A stretch of 64,000 nt of DNA from Betaproteobacteria bacterium (GTDB lineage: Bacteria > Pseudomonadota > Gammaproteobacteria > Burkholderiales > SG8-39). The stretch spans positions 1 through 64,000 of the forward strand of contig SCTY01000058.1 of the NCBI GenBank assembly GCA_004297625.1, given 5' to 3'. Below the pieces are notes generated by a model, which had not been told where the DNA came from, ran no database searches, and saw only the letters and a program-made list of their open reading frames with translations. This document shows positions 9,988-18,481 of the stretch, in pieces (within the stretch, counting starts at the first letter, position 1; each line of letters begins with the position of its first letter). The position numbers and the translations under genes were made by a program.

Positions 9988-11637
9988 ATGCTGAAAGGCT
10001 GCACGCCGTGGCCCGCCGAATACGCGCGGCTTTACCGGCAAAAGGGTTACTGGCAGGACGTTTCGATCCCCGGCCGGCTTGCGCAGTCGATTGCGCAGCG
10101 GCCACGGAAGACCGCGCTCGTCTACGGCGATGAGCGCATCACCTATGCCGAACTGGGCAAGCGCATCGAGCGCCTTGCCGCGCAGTTCGTGCACGCGGGG
10201 CTCAAGCCGCTCGACCGGGTGGTTCTGCAGCTGCACAACGTTCCGGAATTCGTCTACGCGTACTTCGCGCTGATCCGCGCCGGGACGATTCCGGTCATGG
10301 CGCTGCGCGCGCACCGGCATGCCGAGGTGCGCCACTTTCTCGCCGCCTCGGGGGCGAGCGCCTACGTGATCCCGGACGTGCTGCGCGGCTTCGATTACCG
10401 GGCGATGGCCGAGGAGATGCGCGCGGCTTGCCCGGCGCTCAAGCGCGTGTTCGTCGCGGGCGAGCCGCTCGCCGGACAGGTGGCGCTCGGCTCGCTTCTT
10501 GAGGCATCTCTGACCAGTGCGGAAACCCAGGCAACGCTCGCCGGGGTGAAGCTCGATCCTTCCGAGGTCGCGCTCATGCTCCTTTCCGGGGGCACTACGT
10601 CGCTCTCGAAGCTCATCCCGCGCACTCACAACGATTACGTCTACAACGCGCTGCAGTGCGGGCGCATCGGCGGCCTCGGCGAGGACAGCGTTCTCATGCC
10701 GATCCTGCCGCTCGGGCACAACTACAACCTCTCGTCACCCGGGCTGATGGGCACGCTCTACCACGGCGGCACGGTGGTGCTCGCGCCTTCTCCCGATCCC
10801 GAGACGGTTTTCCCGCTCATCGAGCGCGAGCGCGTCACCGTGGTTCCCGCGGCGATTCCGCTCGTTTCCAGCTGGCTCAATTCCACGGTTCCCGAGCGCC
10901 ACGATCTCAGCTCCCTGAAGGTGGTGGAAAGCGGCGGCGCGCGGCTTGCGCCCGAGCTGCGCGCACGGCTGCGCGAGAAGCTCGGCTGCATGCCGCAGGA
11001 GATCTACGGCACCGCCGAAGGCCTCATCAACATGGTGCGGCTCGACGCCGACGAAGAGGCGATCCTCAACAGCTCCGGCATGCCGGTGTGCGACGACGAC
11101 GAGATCAAGGTGCTCGACGACCAGGAGCGCGAGGTGCCCGACGGCGAGACCGGCGAGCTGTGCGTGCGCGGGCCCTACACCATCCGCGGCTACTACAACG
11201 CGCCGCAAAAGAACCGCGAGGCGTTCACCGCGGACGGGTATTACAGGATGGGCGACATCGTGAGAAAGCGCGCCCGCTACGTCTACACCGAGGGCCGGCG
11301 CAAGGACCTCATCAACCGCGGCGGCGAGAAGATCAGCTGCGACGAGATCGAGAACTACGTCTTCGCGCACCCGAAGGTGAAGGCGGTGACGCTGGTGGGC
11401 ATGCCCGACGAGACCTTCGGCGAGAAGGCCTGCGCCTTCGTCATTCCGAAGCCGGGCGAAACGCTCACGCTCGAGGAGCTCGTCGCCTTCCTCAAGGCGA
11501 AGCGCATTGCGAGCTTCAAGCTGCCCGAGCGCCTCGAGATCGTGTCCGAGTTTCCGACCAGCCCGGTCGGCAAGATCCTCAAACGGGAGCTGCGCGAGCG
11601 CATCGCCGCCAAGCTCGCCGAGGAACGCAAAGGATGA
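9988..11637 (+). CDS. Aryl-acid adenylate-forming ligase (DHB-AMP ligase / aryl-CoA ligase family)
   Basis: 549 aa, the usual ANL length. Core motifs are present: SGGTTSLSK (A3), YGTAE (A5), YRMGD (A7), GRRKDLINRGGEKIS (A8) and the catalytic Lys in SPVGKILKREL (A10). His244-Asn245-Tyr246 in PLGHNYNLSSPG matches the aryl-acid pocket of EntE/DhbE enzymes, where the Asn contacts the ring hydroxyl. A hydroxybenzoate-like acid is therefore the likely substrate. No siderophore NRPS genes are nearby, and a dienoyl-CoA reductase homologue follows, so CoA thioester formation for catabolism is more likely than siderophore synthesis. GGAGG precedes the ATG. Confidence 0.85.
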   Translation: MLKGCTPWPAEYARLYRQKGYWQDVSIPGRLAQSIAQRPRKTALVYGDERITYAELGKRIERLAAQFVHAGLKPLDRVVLQLHNVPEFVYAYFALIRAGTIPVMALRAHRHAEVRHFLAASGASAYVIPDVLRGFDYRAMAEEMRAACPALKRVFVAGEPLAGQVALGSLLEASLTSAETQATLAGVKLDPSEVALMLLSGGTTSLSKLIPRTHNDYVYNALQCGRIGGLGEDSVLMPILPLGHNYNLSSPGLMGTLYHGGTVVLAPSPDPETVFPLIERERVTVVPAAIPLVSSWLNSTVPERHDLSSLKVVESGGARLAPELRARLREKLGCMPQEIYGTAEGLINMVRLDADEEAILNSSGMPVCDDDEIKVLDDQEREVPDGETGELCVRGPYTIRGYYNAPQKNREAFTADGYYRMGDIVRKRARYVYTEGRRKDLINRGGEKISCDEIENYVFAHPKVKAVTLVGMPDETFGEKACAFVIPKPGETLTLEELVAFLKAKRIASFKLPERLEIVSEFPTSPVGKILKRELRERIAAKLAEERKG

Positions 11638-11647
11638 GCCCGCTTTT

Positions 11648-11765
11648 CCGCCCCCCTGTTAAGGGGGGAAGCGAACGCGGTTTTCGCGAGCGGGGGGTTT
11701 GCTTTTCCGAAAACCAACCCCCCGCTCGTTTCACTCGCGACCCCCTTGACAGGGGGTCGAAGGCA
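11648..11765. repeat. GC-rich imperfect inverted repeat element
   Basis: The intergenic stretch carries two C-run/G-run palindromes (CCCCCTGTTAAGGGGG at the left, CCCCCTTGACAGGGGG at the right). Between them are inverted copies of a GCGAGCGGGGGG-type segment, so the two halves pair over roughly 40 positions around a short centre near 11708. It looks like a non-autonomous palindromic intergenic repeat. It separates two genes that otherwise look like one operon and would form a strong hairpin in the transcript. Confidence 0.65.
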
Positions 11766-11770
11766 AACCA

Positions 11771-13726
11771 ATGACCGAACTCAAGCATCTCTTCAAGCCC
11801 GGCCGCCTCGGCCGCTACGCCACGCGCAACATGATCAAGTACGGCGCCTGCTGCGTGTCGAACTACAACACCCGCGACGGCTTCATCACGCCGCGCGAGC
11901 TGGCGCGCGTGCGGGTGATCGCCGGCACCGGCTGCGGCATCATCACCAACCAGGGCGCCTACCCGGACCCGAAAGGCGAAGGGAAGTCGTACTTCCGCCA
12001 GATCGCGCTCTTCGACGACAAGTTCCTGCCGCAGTTCGAGATGATCGCGCGCTACATCCACGACGCGGGCTCGGTCGCGATCCAGCAGATCCTGCACGCC
12101 GGGCGCTACGGCGGCATCGACCTCGGCTACTGCATGCAGCCTTCGGTGGTGCCGCAGACGCTGCCGCACTTCCGGCCGCCGCGCGAGATGTCGAAGGACG
12201 ACATCCGCCGCTGCATCGGCGAGCACGTCGACGCGGCGAAGCGCGCCATCAAGGCCGGATTCGACGGCGTGGAAGTGACGAGCTTCATGGGTTATCTGCT
12301 CGCCTCGTTCAACTCCAGGTTCACCAACCAGCGCACCGACGAGTACGGCGGCTCGGTCGAGAACCGCGGCCGCTTCATGCGCGAGCTGATCGACGGCGTG
12401 AAGCAGGCGCTGCCCGAGCATCCGCTCATCGTGCGCCTGAACGGCGCCGAGCTCATGGACCAGTGGGGCGGCAACACCGAGGACGAGTGCTTCGAGCTGA
12501 TGGAGCAGGCGGCGCGCGCCGGAGTCGACCAGATCAGCGTCACGGTCGGATGGCAGGAAGCGCCGGAGTCCTCGATCGGCCGCGACGTCGCGCCGGGCCA
12601 CTGGAACTACCTCGCCATACGCGCGAAGAAAACCTGTCCCGGCACGCAGATCGCGTTCGGCAACCGGCTTCCCGACCCGGACATGGCGGACGAGTGCATC
12701 GGCCGCGGCGAGTTCGACGTCTGGGAGGTGTGCCGGCCGCTGCTTGCCGATCCGCAATTGATCCACAAGGCGGCCGAGGGCCGGCTCGACGAGGTCCGGC
12801 GCTGCATCGGCTCGCTCAACTGCCTGTCGCGCCTGTTCCGCGACCTCCCTTACAGCTGCACGATGAATCCCGCCCTCGGCCACGAGGTCGAGCCGGAGTA
12901 CGCGATCACGCCCGCGGCGGTGAAGAAGAAGATCATGGTGATCGGCGCGGGGCCGGCGGGGATGGAGTACGCCATCACCGCCGCGAAGCGCGGCCACGCC
13001 GTGACCGTGTACGAAAAGCACGACCGCATCGGCGGCAACCTCTACGCCTACGCCTCGCGCGACCTCGCGCGCCCGGACGACCTGATGAGCGTGGTGCGCC
13101 ACTACGAGGTGATGGCGAAGAAGCTCGGCGTGGAAATGAAGTTCAACACCGAGGCGAACGCGAAGTTCATGCGCTCGGTGCTGCACCAGTACGACGTCTG
13201 CATCGTCGCCTCGGGAGCGCGCATCGACATGGAGGCGTACGCGGGCATCGAAGGCCACGAGCGCCTGCTCGATGCGCTCGCCGTCGCGCACGGGCGCGTG
13301 CCGGCCGGCATGCGCGTCGTCGTCATCGGCGGCGGCAAGATCGGCCTCGTGCTCGCCGAGTCGCTGCGGAAGAGCGGCGCCGAAGTGACGATCGTCGAGC
13401 GCGAGAAGCGCATCGCCGGCGACGTCATGCCGACCTTCAAGTGGCGCCACACCACCTGGGTCGAGGAGCTCGGCATCCCGGTCCATACCTCTTCGCGCCT
13501 GAAGCGCGTGACGGCCGAAGGCGCGCTCATCGTCGACGCGAAGGGCAAGGAAACGCTGCTTCCTGCGGATAGCGTGATCGCGGCCGGCCCGCGCAAGGCG
13601 AACCAGGAGCTTTTCACCGAGTTCGAGTGGATGGTCGACGAGCTGCACGGCTGCGGAGACGCGCTCATGCCGCGCGGCATCGATGCCGCGATCCACGAGG
13701 GCTATCGCCTCGGCGTACGCATCTGA
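11771..13726 (+). CDS. 2,4-dienoyl-CoA reductase-like FMN/FAD oxidoreductase (OYE-TMADH family), one Fe-S ligand replaced
   Basis: 651 aa. An N-terminal OYE-type TIM barrel (about 1-335) carries the HAGRYGG motif and the FMN-site segment TNQRTDEYGGSVENR. A cluster region and a C-terminal FAD/NAD(P) half with two Rossmann motifs (VIGAGPAGME near 395, VIGGGKIGLV near 518) follow. The family binds a [4Fe-4S] cluster through C-x2-C-x2-C-x11/12-C. Here the residues are Cys345, Ser348, Cys351 and Cys363, so the second ligand is serine. Substrate unknown; next to an aryl-acid ligase it may reduce an unsaturated acyl- or aryl-CoA. It is coupled (TGATG) to the next gene. Confidence 0.87.
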   Translation: MTELKHLFKPGRLGRYATRNMIKYGACCVSNYNTRDGFITPRELARVRVIAGTGCGIITNQGAYPDPKGEGKSYFRQIALFDDKFLPQFEMIARYIHDAGSVAIQQILHAGRYGGIDLGYCMQPSVVPQTLPHFRPPREMSKDDIRRCIGEHVDAAKRAIKAGFDGVEVTSFMGYLLASFNSRFTNQRTDEYGGSVENRGRFMRELIDGVKQALPEHPLIVRLNGAELMDQWGGNTEDECFELMEQAARAGVDQISVTVGWQEAPESSIGRDVAPGHWNYLAIRAKKTCPGTQIAFGNRLPDPDMADECIGRGEFDVWEVCRPLLADPQLIHKAAEGRLDEVRRCIGSLNCLSRLFRDLPYSCTMNPALGHEVEPEYAITPAAVKKKIMVIGAGPAGMEYAITAAKRGHAVTVYEKHDRIGGNLYAYASRDLARPDDLMSVVRHYEVMAKKLGVEMKFNTEANAKFMRSVLHQYDVCIVASGARIDMEAYAGIEGHERLLDALAVAHGRVPAGMRVVVIGGGKIGLVLAESLRKSGAEVTIVEREKRIAGDVMPTFKWRHTTWVEELGIPVHTSSRLKRVTAEGALIVDAKGKETLLPADSVIAAGPRKANQELFTEFEWMVDELHGCGDALMPRGIDAAIHEGYRLGVRI

Positions 13727-14124
13727 TGCTCGCGCAGTGTCAGCAACTGCTTGACCGGCATGCCGATCTCTTCGCCGAGATCGAGGAAAGCGCCAGCCTG
13801 GCCATCGTCCCGCGCGCGCGCGTCGCTGCCCTGTGCAGGCCCGTGCCGATGATCGTCTGGGTACGCGAGCCGGAAGGCATGGCGGCGCGCGCCGGCGAGT
13901 TCGGCGGCTTCAAGGCGCTTTCCTCCGATCTGCTGCTCGTCACCAACGACGGTACCCTGGAGGCGGCGCTCGAGCGCGACGAACCCCTCGCCGAAATCAA
14001 GCGCCAGCTGCGCGCGGGCGGGATGCTCTTCATGGTGCTGCGCCGGAAAGACGAGCTGCGCGAGCACGGCTGGGAGGACTTCCTCGAGTGGCTCGGGATG
14101 CCCTTCGTCGGAAGCTGCCGGTGA
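13726..14124 (+). CDS. Conserved protein of unknown function
   Basis: 132 aa, soluble, no signal peptide and no domain that I recognise. The centre (MIVWVREPEGM, then GGFKALSSDLLLVTNDG) looks like an alpha/beta core, and the C-terminus is acidic/aromatic (GWEDFLEWLGM). The start is set by the TGATG overlap with the flavoprotein upstream, and its stop overlaps the GTG of the zinc-ribbon gene downstream. It is therefore translated as part of the flavoprotein operon and may be an accessory or regulatory protein of that enzyme. Confidence 0.75.
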   Translation: MLAQCQQLLDRHADLFAEIEESASLAIVPRARVAALCRPVPMIVWVREPEGMAARAGEFGGFKALSSDLLLVTNDGTLEAALERDEPLAEIKRQLRAGGMLFMVLRRKDELREHGWEDFLEWLGMPFVGSCR

Positions 14125-14288
14125 TCTTCACCAACCCCGCCGGCGCTCCCGAGCTCGCCTGCGACGAATGCGGCTGCCGCTGGTTCGACCGCATGACGAA
14201 CACCTGCTACGAATGCGGCGCGCCGGTGAGCCCCGAGTCGATCGCCGAATTTCAGCGCGCTCTGGAGAAACTGCAGAAAGAGGATTGA
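14121..14288 (+). CDS. Small zinc-ribbon protein
   Basis: 55 aa starting with GTG in a GTGA overlap with the previous stop. Two CxxC pairs are visible (ACDECGC near residue 14, CYECG near residue 29), spaced as in a rubredoxin-like zinc ribbon, followed by a short charged helix. It probably binds Zn or Fe. Sitting between an unknown protein and a thioredoxin-like gene, it may be a small electron carrier or scaffold for the flavoprotein; that is inference from position only. Confidence 0.75.
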   Translation: MIFTNPAGAPELACDECGCRWFDRMTNTCYECGAPVSPESIAEFQRALEKLQKED

Positions 14289-14290
14289 TT

Positions 14291-14653
14291 TTGGTCGTCG
14301 CCTGCCCCAGCTGCACGAGCGCTAACCGCGTCCCTGAAGAACGTCTCGGCGACGAGCCCAAATGCGGCAAGTGCGGGGCGGCGCTTCTCGACGGAAAGCC
14401 GGTGCACCTGGACCAGCCAAGCTTCGACGCGTTTCTCTCGCGCAACGATCTTCCGGTCGTCGTCGATTTCTGGGCCGACTGGTGCGCGCTCTGCCGCGCG
14501 ATGGCGCCCGCGTTCGAGCGCGCCGCGGCGCGCTACGGCATCCGCTCGATCCCTACGATGATCGTGTTCCGCGCCGGGCAGGAGGCAGGCCGCGTCTCGG
14601 GCGCGATGGACGCGCGCTCGATCGAGAGCTGGCTCGGCCGCTTCATCGGCTAG
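14291..14653 (+). CDS. TrxC-type thioredoxin with internal deletion
   Basis: About 120 aa. The N-terminal zinc finger of thioredoxin-2 proteins (CPSC near 5, CGKC near 28) leads into a thioredoxin fold whose active site reads WCALC instead of WCGPC. After MAPAFERAAA the sequence jumps directly to RYGIRSIPT, the segment with the cis-proline. About 23 residues that normally form the end of helix 2 and strand 3 are missing, with the frame kept. TTG 14291 is preferred over TTG 14285 because AGAGGA lies 7 bp upstream. It is either a degraded gene or a very unusual minimal thioredoxin. Confidence 0.75.
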   Translation: MVVACPSCTSANRVPEERLGDEPKCGKCGAALLDGKPVHLDQPSFDAFLSRNDLPVVVDFWADWCALCRAMAPAFERAAARYGIRSIPTMIVFRAGQEAGRVSGAMDARSIESWLGRFIG

Positions 14654-14661
14654 GCAACAAC

Positions 14662-14756
14662 CCCAAAATCAGGGACAGACCACGATTTCCCTGGACTGAC
14701 TCTCCGTTTACCTCGCCGATTGTGCGAGGAAATCGTGGTCTGTCCCTGATTTTGGG
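14662..14756. repeat. 29-bp perfect inverted repeat between convergent genes
   Basis: The arms at 14662-14690 and 14728-14756 are exact reverse complements over 29 bp, with a 37-nt loop. The core GGTCTGTCCCTGATTTT resembles the core of the 56725-56797 repeat, so both belong to one repeat family. It lies between the thioredoxin gene and the convergent amidohydrolase gene and could serve as a bidirectional terminator. Such elements are often mobilised by REP-associated transposases; none is visible here. Confidence 0.9.
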
Positions 14757-14772
14757 TTACAGCGCGGCGCCG

Positions 14773-15762
14773 CTAGTCGAAGTCGAAGATCTTCTTGGCG
14801 TTCGCCGAGCGCACGCGCTTGCGCACGCCGTCGGGCAGCCGGTCGACGCGCGCGAGGCAGCCGATCGGATCGCCGATGGTGTGCGGGTAATCCGAGCCGT
14901 AAAGCACGCGCTCGGAGCCGAAGACGCGCACCGCCATGGCGAGGGCGTCGTCGGTGAAGACCACGCTGTCGGCCCAGATGCGCCGCGCGTACAGGCTCGG
15001 GCGCTCGCGCACCTTCACGCGGCAGGCGGGAATGTTGTCGAAGCACTGGTCGAGCCGGCCGATGAGGAACGGCAGCGCCCCGCCGCCGTGGCTCGCGATG
15101 ATCTTGAGCTCCGCGTAGCGGTCGAAGAAGCCGTCGAAAATCATGCGCGACACCGCGAGCGAGGTGTCGAAGGTGAAGCCGATCGACGCCGTGAGCTGGA
15201 ACTGCGCCATGTCCATGTCGCGCACGCCCGGCGGCGCGGTCGGATGAATCAGCACGGGAAGCTTCTCTTCGTCGATCGCCTTCCAGATCGGCGCGAACGC
15301 CTCGTCGGTGAGGGGCTTGCCGTCGATGTTCGCCAGCACCATCACGCCCGCGGCGCCGAGCTCGCGCGCGCGCGCGAGCTCTTGCAAAGCGCGCTGCGGA
15401 TATTGCCAGGGCAGCGAGCACAAGAACTGGATGCGGTCCGGCCAGGTCTTGTGCGCGCGCGCCGTCTCGTCGTTCATGGTCTGCGCCGCCCGCAGGCTCA
15501 CGCTCTCGTCGCCCCAGTAGCAGTTGGGGCAGGTGAGGGACACGACCGCGATATCGATCGCCGCCCGGTTCATGTTGCGGATGCGCAGCTCCCAGTCGAA
15601 CATCTCGGGAACCGGCGTCATGAACGGCGCGCCGTCGAGATGGATCGCGCGCAGGCCGCCCGGGACCGTGGCGAGGCTGTAGCGCGGCTTGCCGTGCTTC
15701 TCGAGCAGCTCGAGCCACTCGTGGTTGAGCATGTGGGTGTGAACGTCGATTACCGGAGCCAT
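14773..15762 (-). CDS. Amidohydrolase-2 family protein (ACMSD-like decarboxylase/hydrolase)
   Basis: 329 aa TIM-barrel metal enzyme. Metal-site motifs: DVHTHM (residues 6-11), LIHPT near 175, ASHGGG near 227 and the catalytic Asp in YGSDYPH near 285. The family includes 2-amino-3-carboxymuconate-6-semialdehyde decarboxylase, gamma-resorcylate and 2,3-dihydroxybenzoate decarboxylases, and hydrolases of ring-cleavage products. Decarboxylation or hydrolysis of an aromatic-derived acid is the best guess; the substrate cannot be read from sequence. It follows a Bug receptor gene in the same operon (start codon 2 bp past that gene's stop), so the receptor may import its substrate. Confidence 0.85.
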   Translation of the reverse strand: MAPVIDVHTHMLNHEWLELLEKHGKPRYSLATVPGGLRAIHLDGAPFMTPVPEMFDWELRIRNMNRAAIDIAVVSLTCPNCYWGDESVSLRAAQTMNDETARAHKTWPDRIQFLCSLPWQYPQRALQELARARELGAAGVMVLANIDGKPLTDEAFAPIWKAIDEEKLPVLIHPTAPPGVRDMDMAQFQLTASIGFTFDTSLAVSRMIFDGFFDRYAELKIIASHGGGALPFLIGRLDQCFDNIPACRVKVRERPSLYARRIWADSVVFTDDALAMAVRVFGSERVLYGSDYPHTIGDPIGCLARVDRLPDGVRKRVRSANAKKIFDFD

Positions 15763-15763
15763 G

Positions 15764-16723
15764 TCAGTCCACCTTCGCGCCGGAAGCCTGCACCGCGGCG
15801 GCCCAGCGCGCGGCGTCGGTCTTGACGACCTGCGCGAACTGCTCGGGCGTATTGGGAGGCGAGGGCTCCATGCCGAACCTGCCTAGGATCGCGCGGAACT
15901 CCGGCGTGCTCTGGAATTTCTGCATCTCGGCGTTCAGCCGCTGCACGATCGCCTTCGGCGTACCCGCCGCTACGGCGACGCCTTGCCAGGCCTGCCAGTC
16001 GAAGCCGGGGACGCTGCGCGCGACCGGCGGCACCTCGGGAACGAGCGCCGTCTGCTTCGCGGAGGACGTGCCCAGGCCGATCACCTTGCCCGCCTTGATC
16101 TGCGGCACCGCGACGGTGGCATCGATGAACATGACCTGCACGTTTCCGCTCATGAGGTCCGGCAGCGCAAGCAGCGAGCCCTTGTAGGGCACGTGCTTGA
16201 TGTCGAGGCCGAAGTCCTTCTTCAGCACTTCCATGAAGAGGTGGTGCGGGCTGCCGCTGCCGACCGAGGCGTAGTTGTACTTGCCCGGGCTCGCCTTGAC
16301 GAGCGCGAGCATGTCCTTCACGTTCTTCGCCGGGAAAGACGGCGAGGCGATGAGAAAAAAGTCGACGAAGCCGATCTGCGATACCGGGGCGAAGTCCTTG
16401 ACCGGATCGATCGCCGGCTTCTTGTACAGCGCCGGGCTGATGCCGAGCGTCGTGGACGTCACCATCATCAGGGTGTAGCCATCCGCTGGCGCGTTCTTGA
16501 CCTGGTCGGCCGCGAGCAGCGTTCCCACGCCCGGCTTGTTGTCGATGATGATCGGCTGCTTGAGCGCCGGAGAAAGGCGCTCGGCCACGGCGCGCCCGAG
16601 CAAGTCCGTCAGCGCGCCGGGCGGGTAGGCGACGACCATCTTCAGCGGCCTGGAGGGCCAGGCGTCCTGCGCATTGGCGGCGGCCGCGAGCAGCGCGCCG
16701 ATCAGCAACAAAAGTACTCTCAT
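15764..16723 (-). CDS. Bug/TctC-family periplasmic solute-binding protein
   Basis: 319 aa. A cleavable signal peptide ends near ANAQDAWPSRPLK, the classic start of mature Bug proteins. Hallmarks follow: VVAYPPGALTD, IIIDNKPGVGTLLAA, ADGYTL and HVPYKGS. It would bind a carboxylated ligand in the periplasm. The expected TctA/TctB membrane partners are not in the window, which is common for orphan Bug receptors of Burkholderiales. The start is supported by AAAGGAGG. It is first in an operon with the amidohydrolase and divergent from lysC. Confidence 0.93.
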   Translation of the reverse strand: MRVLLLLIGALLAAAANAQDAWPSRPLKMVVAYPPGALTDLLGRAVAERLSPALKQPIIIDNKPGVGTLLAADQVKNAPADGYTLMMVTSTTLGISPALYKKPAIDPVKDFAPVSQIGFVDFFLIASPSFPAKNVKDMLALVKASPGKYNYASVGSGSPHHLFMEVLKKDFGLDIKHVPYKGSLLALPDLMSGNVQVMFIDATVAVPQIKAGKVIGLGTSSAKQTALVPEVPPVARSVPGFDWQAWQGVAVAAGTPKAIVQRLNAEMQKFQSTPEFRAILGRFGMEPSPPNTPEQFAQVVKTDAARWAAAVQASGAKVD

Positions 16724-16855
16724 GGATTCAGGTCCTCCTTTGGCTGAAGAGTAGCCGTCGCGCCGGCGGCGATCAAAATCGTTGTCGGTTTTCATTGACG
16801 CGCGACAGTCGTCGTCGGCTAATCCTGTAAAATTCTTCGCTTTCCCCGGCGCTTC

Positions 16856-18112
16856 GTGGCTCTCATCGTTCAGAAATTCGGCGGCACTTCGGTCGGCTCG
16901 ATCGAGCGGATCAAGAACGTCGCGCGCCGCGTGGCCAAGTGGAAGGCCGCGGGGCACGACCTCGTCGTCGTTCCTTCCGCCATGGCCGGAGAGACGAACC
17001 GGCTGATCGCGCTCGCAAGAGAAATCCAGCCGCAGCCCGACGCGCGCGAGCTCGACGTCATCGCCACCACCGGCGAGCAGGTGACGATCGGGCTGCTGGC
17101 GATGGCGCTCCTCGATCTCGGCGTCAAGGCGCGCAGCTATACCGGCTGGCAGGTGAAGCTGCTCACCGATTCGGCGCACACCAGGGCGCGCATCGTCTCG
17201 ATCGACGAGAAGGCCATCCGCGACGATCTCGCCGCCGGCAACGTGGTGGTCGTCGCCGGATTCCAGGGCGTGGACGCGAAGGGCAACATCACCACGCTCG
17301 GGCGCGGCGGCTCGGACACCTCGGCGGTCGCGCTCGCCGCGGCGCTCAATGCGCACGAGTGCCACATCTTTACCGACGTGGACGGCGTCTACACCACCGA
17401 TCCGCGCATCGTTCCCGAGGCGCGGCGGCTGAAGACCATCACCTTCGAAGAAATGCTCGAGATGGCGGGCGCCGGCTCCAAGGTGCTGCAGATCCGCTCG
17501 GTGGAGTTCGCGGGCAAGTACAAGGTCCCGACGCGCGTGCTCTCGAGCCTCACCGACCCCATGCTCCCGGTCGCCGACGAAGCGCGGTCCGGGACGCTGA
17601 TTACTTTCGAGGAAGATCCGCACATCACCATGGAAAAGCCAGTCATCTCCGGGGTCGCCTTCGCGCGCGACGAGGCGAAGATCACGGTGCACGACGTGCC
17701 CGACCGCCCGGGCGTGGCCTACGCCATCCTCGGGCCGATCGCCGACGCCAACATCGACGTCGACGTCATCGTGCAGAACGTCGGCGTCGACGGCATGACC
17801 GACCTCTCGTTCACCGTGCACCGCAACGACTACGCGCGCGCCATGAAGATCCTGAAAGGGCAGGTGCAGTCGCACATCAAGTGCCGCGACGTCACCGGAG
17901 ACGAGCACATCGCGAAGATCTCGATCGTCGGCATGGGCATGCGCTCGCACGCCGGCATCGCCGCGCAGATGTTCCGCTCGCTCGCCGAGGAGGGCATCAA
18001 CATCCAGATGATCTCGACCTCCGAGATCAAGATCACCGTCGTCATCGAGGAGAAGTACACCGAGCTCGCGGTCCGGGTGCTGCACAAGGCCTTTGAGCTC
18101 GATCAGGAATAG
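16856..18112 (+). CDS. lysC: Aspartate kinase
   Basis: 418 aa with a GTG start fixed by the family N-terminus ALIVQKFGGTSV. The kinase domain (1-250) contains KFGGTSVGS, TTGEQVT and GRGGSDTSA; two ACT domains follow (about 265-340 and 345-418), the regulatory part that senses lysine/threonine. It phosphorylates L-aspartate, the first step to lysine, threonine and methionine. Length and layout match the beta-proteobacterial enzyme. No clear Shine-Dalgarno sequence is seen before the GTG. Its last 20 bp overlap the start of the lipocalin-like gene. Confidence 0.96.
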   Translation: MALIVQKFGGTSVGSIERIKNVARRVAKWKAAGHDLVVVPSAMAGETNRLIALAREIQPQPDARELDVIATTGEQVTIGLLAMALLDLGVKARSYTGWQVKLLTDSAHTRARIVSIDEKAIRDDLAAGNVVVVAGFQGVDAKGNITTLGRGGSDTSAVALAAALNAHECHIFTDVDGVYTTDPRIVPEARRLKTITFEEMLEMAGAGSKVLQIRSVEFAGKYKVPTRVLSSLTDPMLPVADEARSGTLITFEEDPHITMEKPVISGVAFARDEAKITVHDVPDRPGVAYAILGPIADANIDVDVIVQNVGVDGMTDLSFTVHRNDYARAMKILKGQVQSHIKCRDVTGDEHIAKISIVGMGMRSHAGIAAQMFRSLAEEGINIQMISTSEIKITVVIEEKYTELAVRVLHKAFELDQE

Positions 18113-18461
18113 GATCGCCGGGCGCTGGCGCCTGGTGTCCTACGAGGCGAGCCCGGAAAGCGGCGCGACCGTTTATCCCCTGGGTGCCGCAACCGCCGGC
18201 GTGCTCGACTGTTCGGATGAGGGCAACATGTCGGTGCACATCATGGGCGCCGGCTACTTCCACTACAGCGGCTACTACACCGTGGACGAAAAAGGCTCCC
18301 TGACGCACCACGTCGAGCTCTGCTCGGACCGGGACCTTGCGGGCGCTTCCAGCCTGCGAAACGCCGCGCTGGAAGGCGCCCGGCTGGTGCTGAGCGGATC
18401 AATGGATGTCGATGGCAAGGCGCACACGGTACGGGTAGTGTGGGAGCGGCACGCCGAATAG
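18093..18461 (+). CDS. Lipocalin-like domain protein
   Basis: 122 aa, starting with TTG inside the lysC 3' end. The opening IAGRWRLVSYEA and later GYYTVDE and LVLSGSM follow the beta-barrel pattern of the bacterial lipocalin-like family that begins with L-x-G-x-W-x-L-x-S. There is no signal peptide, so it is probably cytoplasmic and binds a small hydrophobic ligand. Its function is unknown and the link to lysC is only positional. An internal start is possible. Confidence 0.7.
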   Translation: MSSIRNRIAGRWRLVSYEASPESGATVYPLGAATAGVLDCSDEGNMSVHIMGAGYFHYSGYYTVDEKGSLTHHVELCSDRDLAGASSLRNAALEGARLVLSGSMDVDGKAHTVRVVWERHAE

Positions 18462-18481
18462 GCGATAATTCGTTTTCCTCC

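Noticed and set aside
11641..11774. Protein-coding frame through the GC-rich palindrome (FRPPVKGGSERG...)
   Set aside because: This is a translation of the repeat itself; such frames recur wherever the element occurs and show no gene features.
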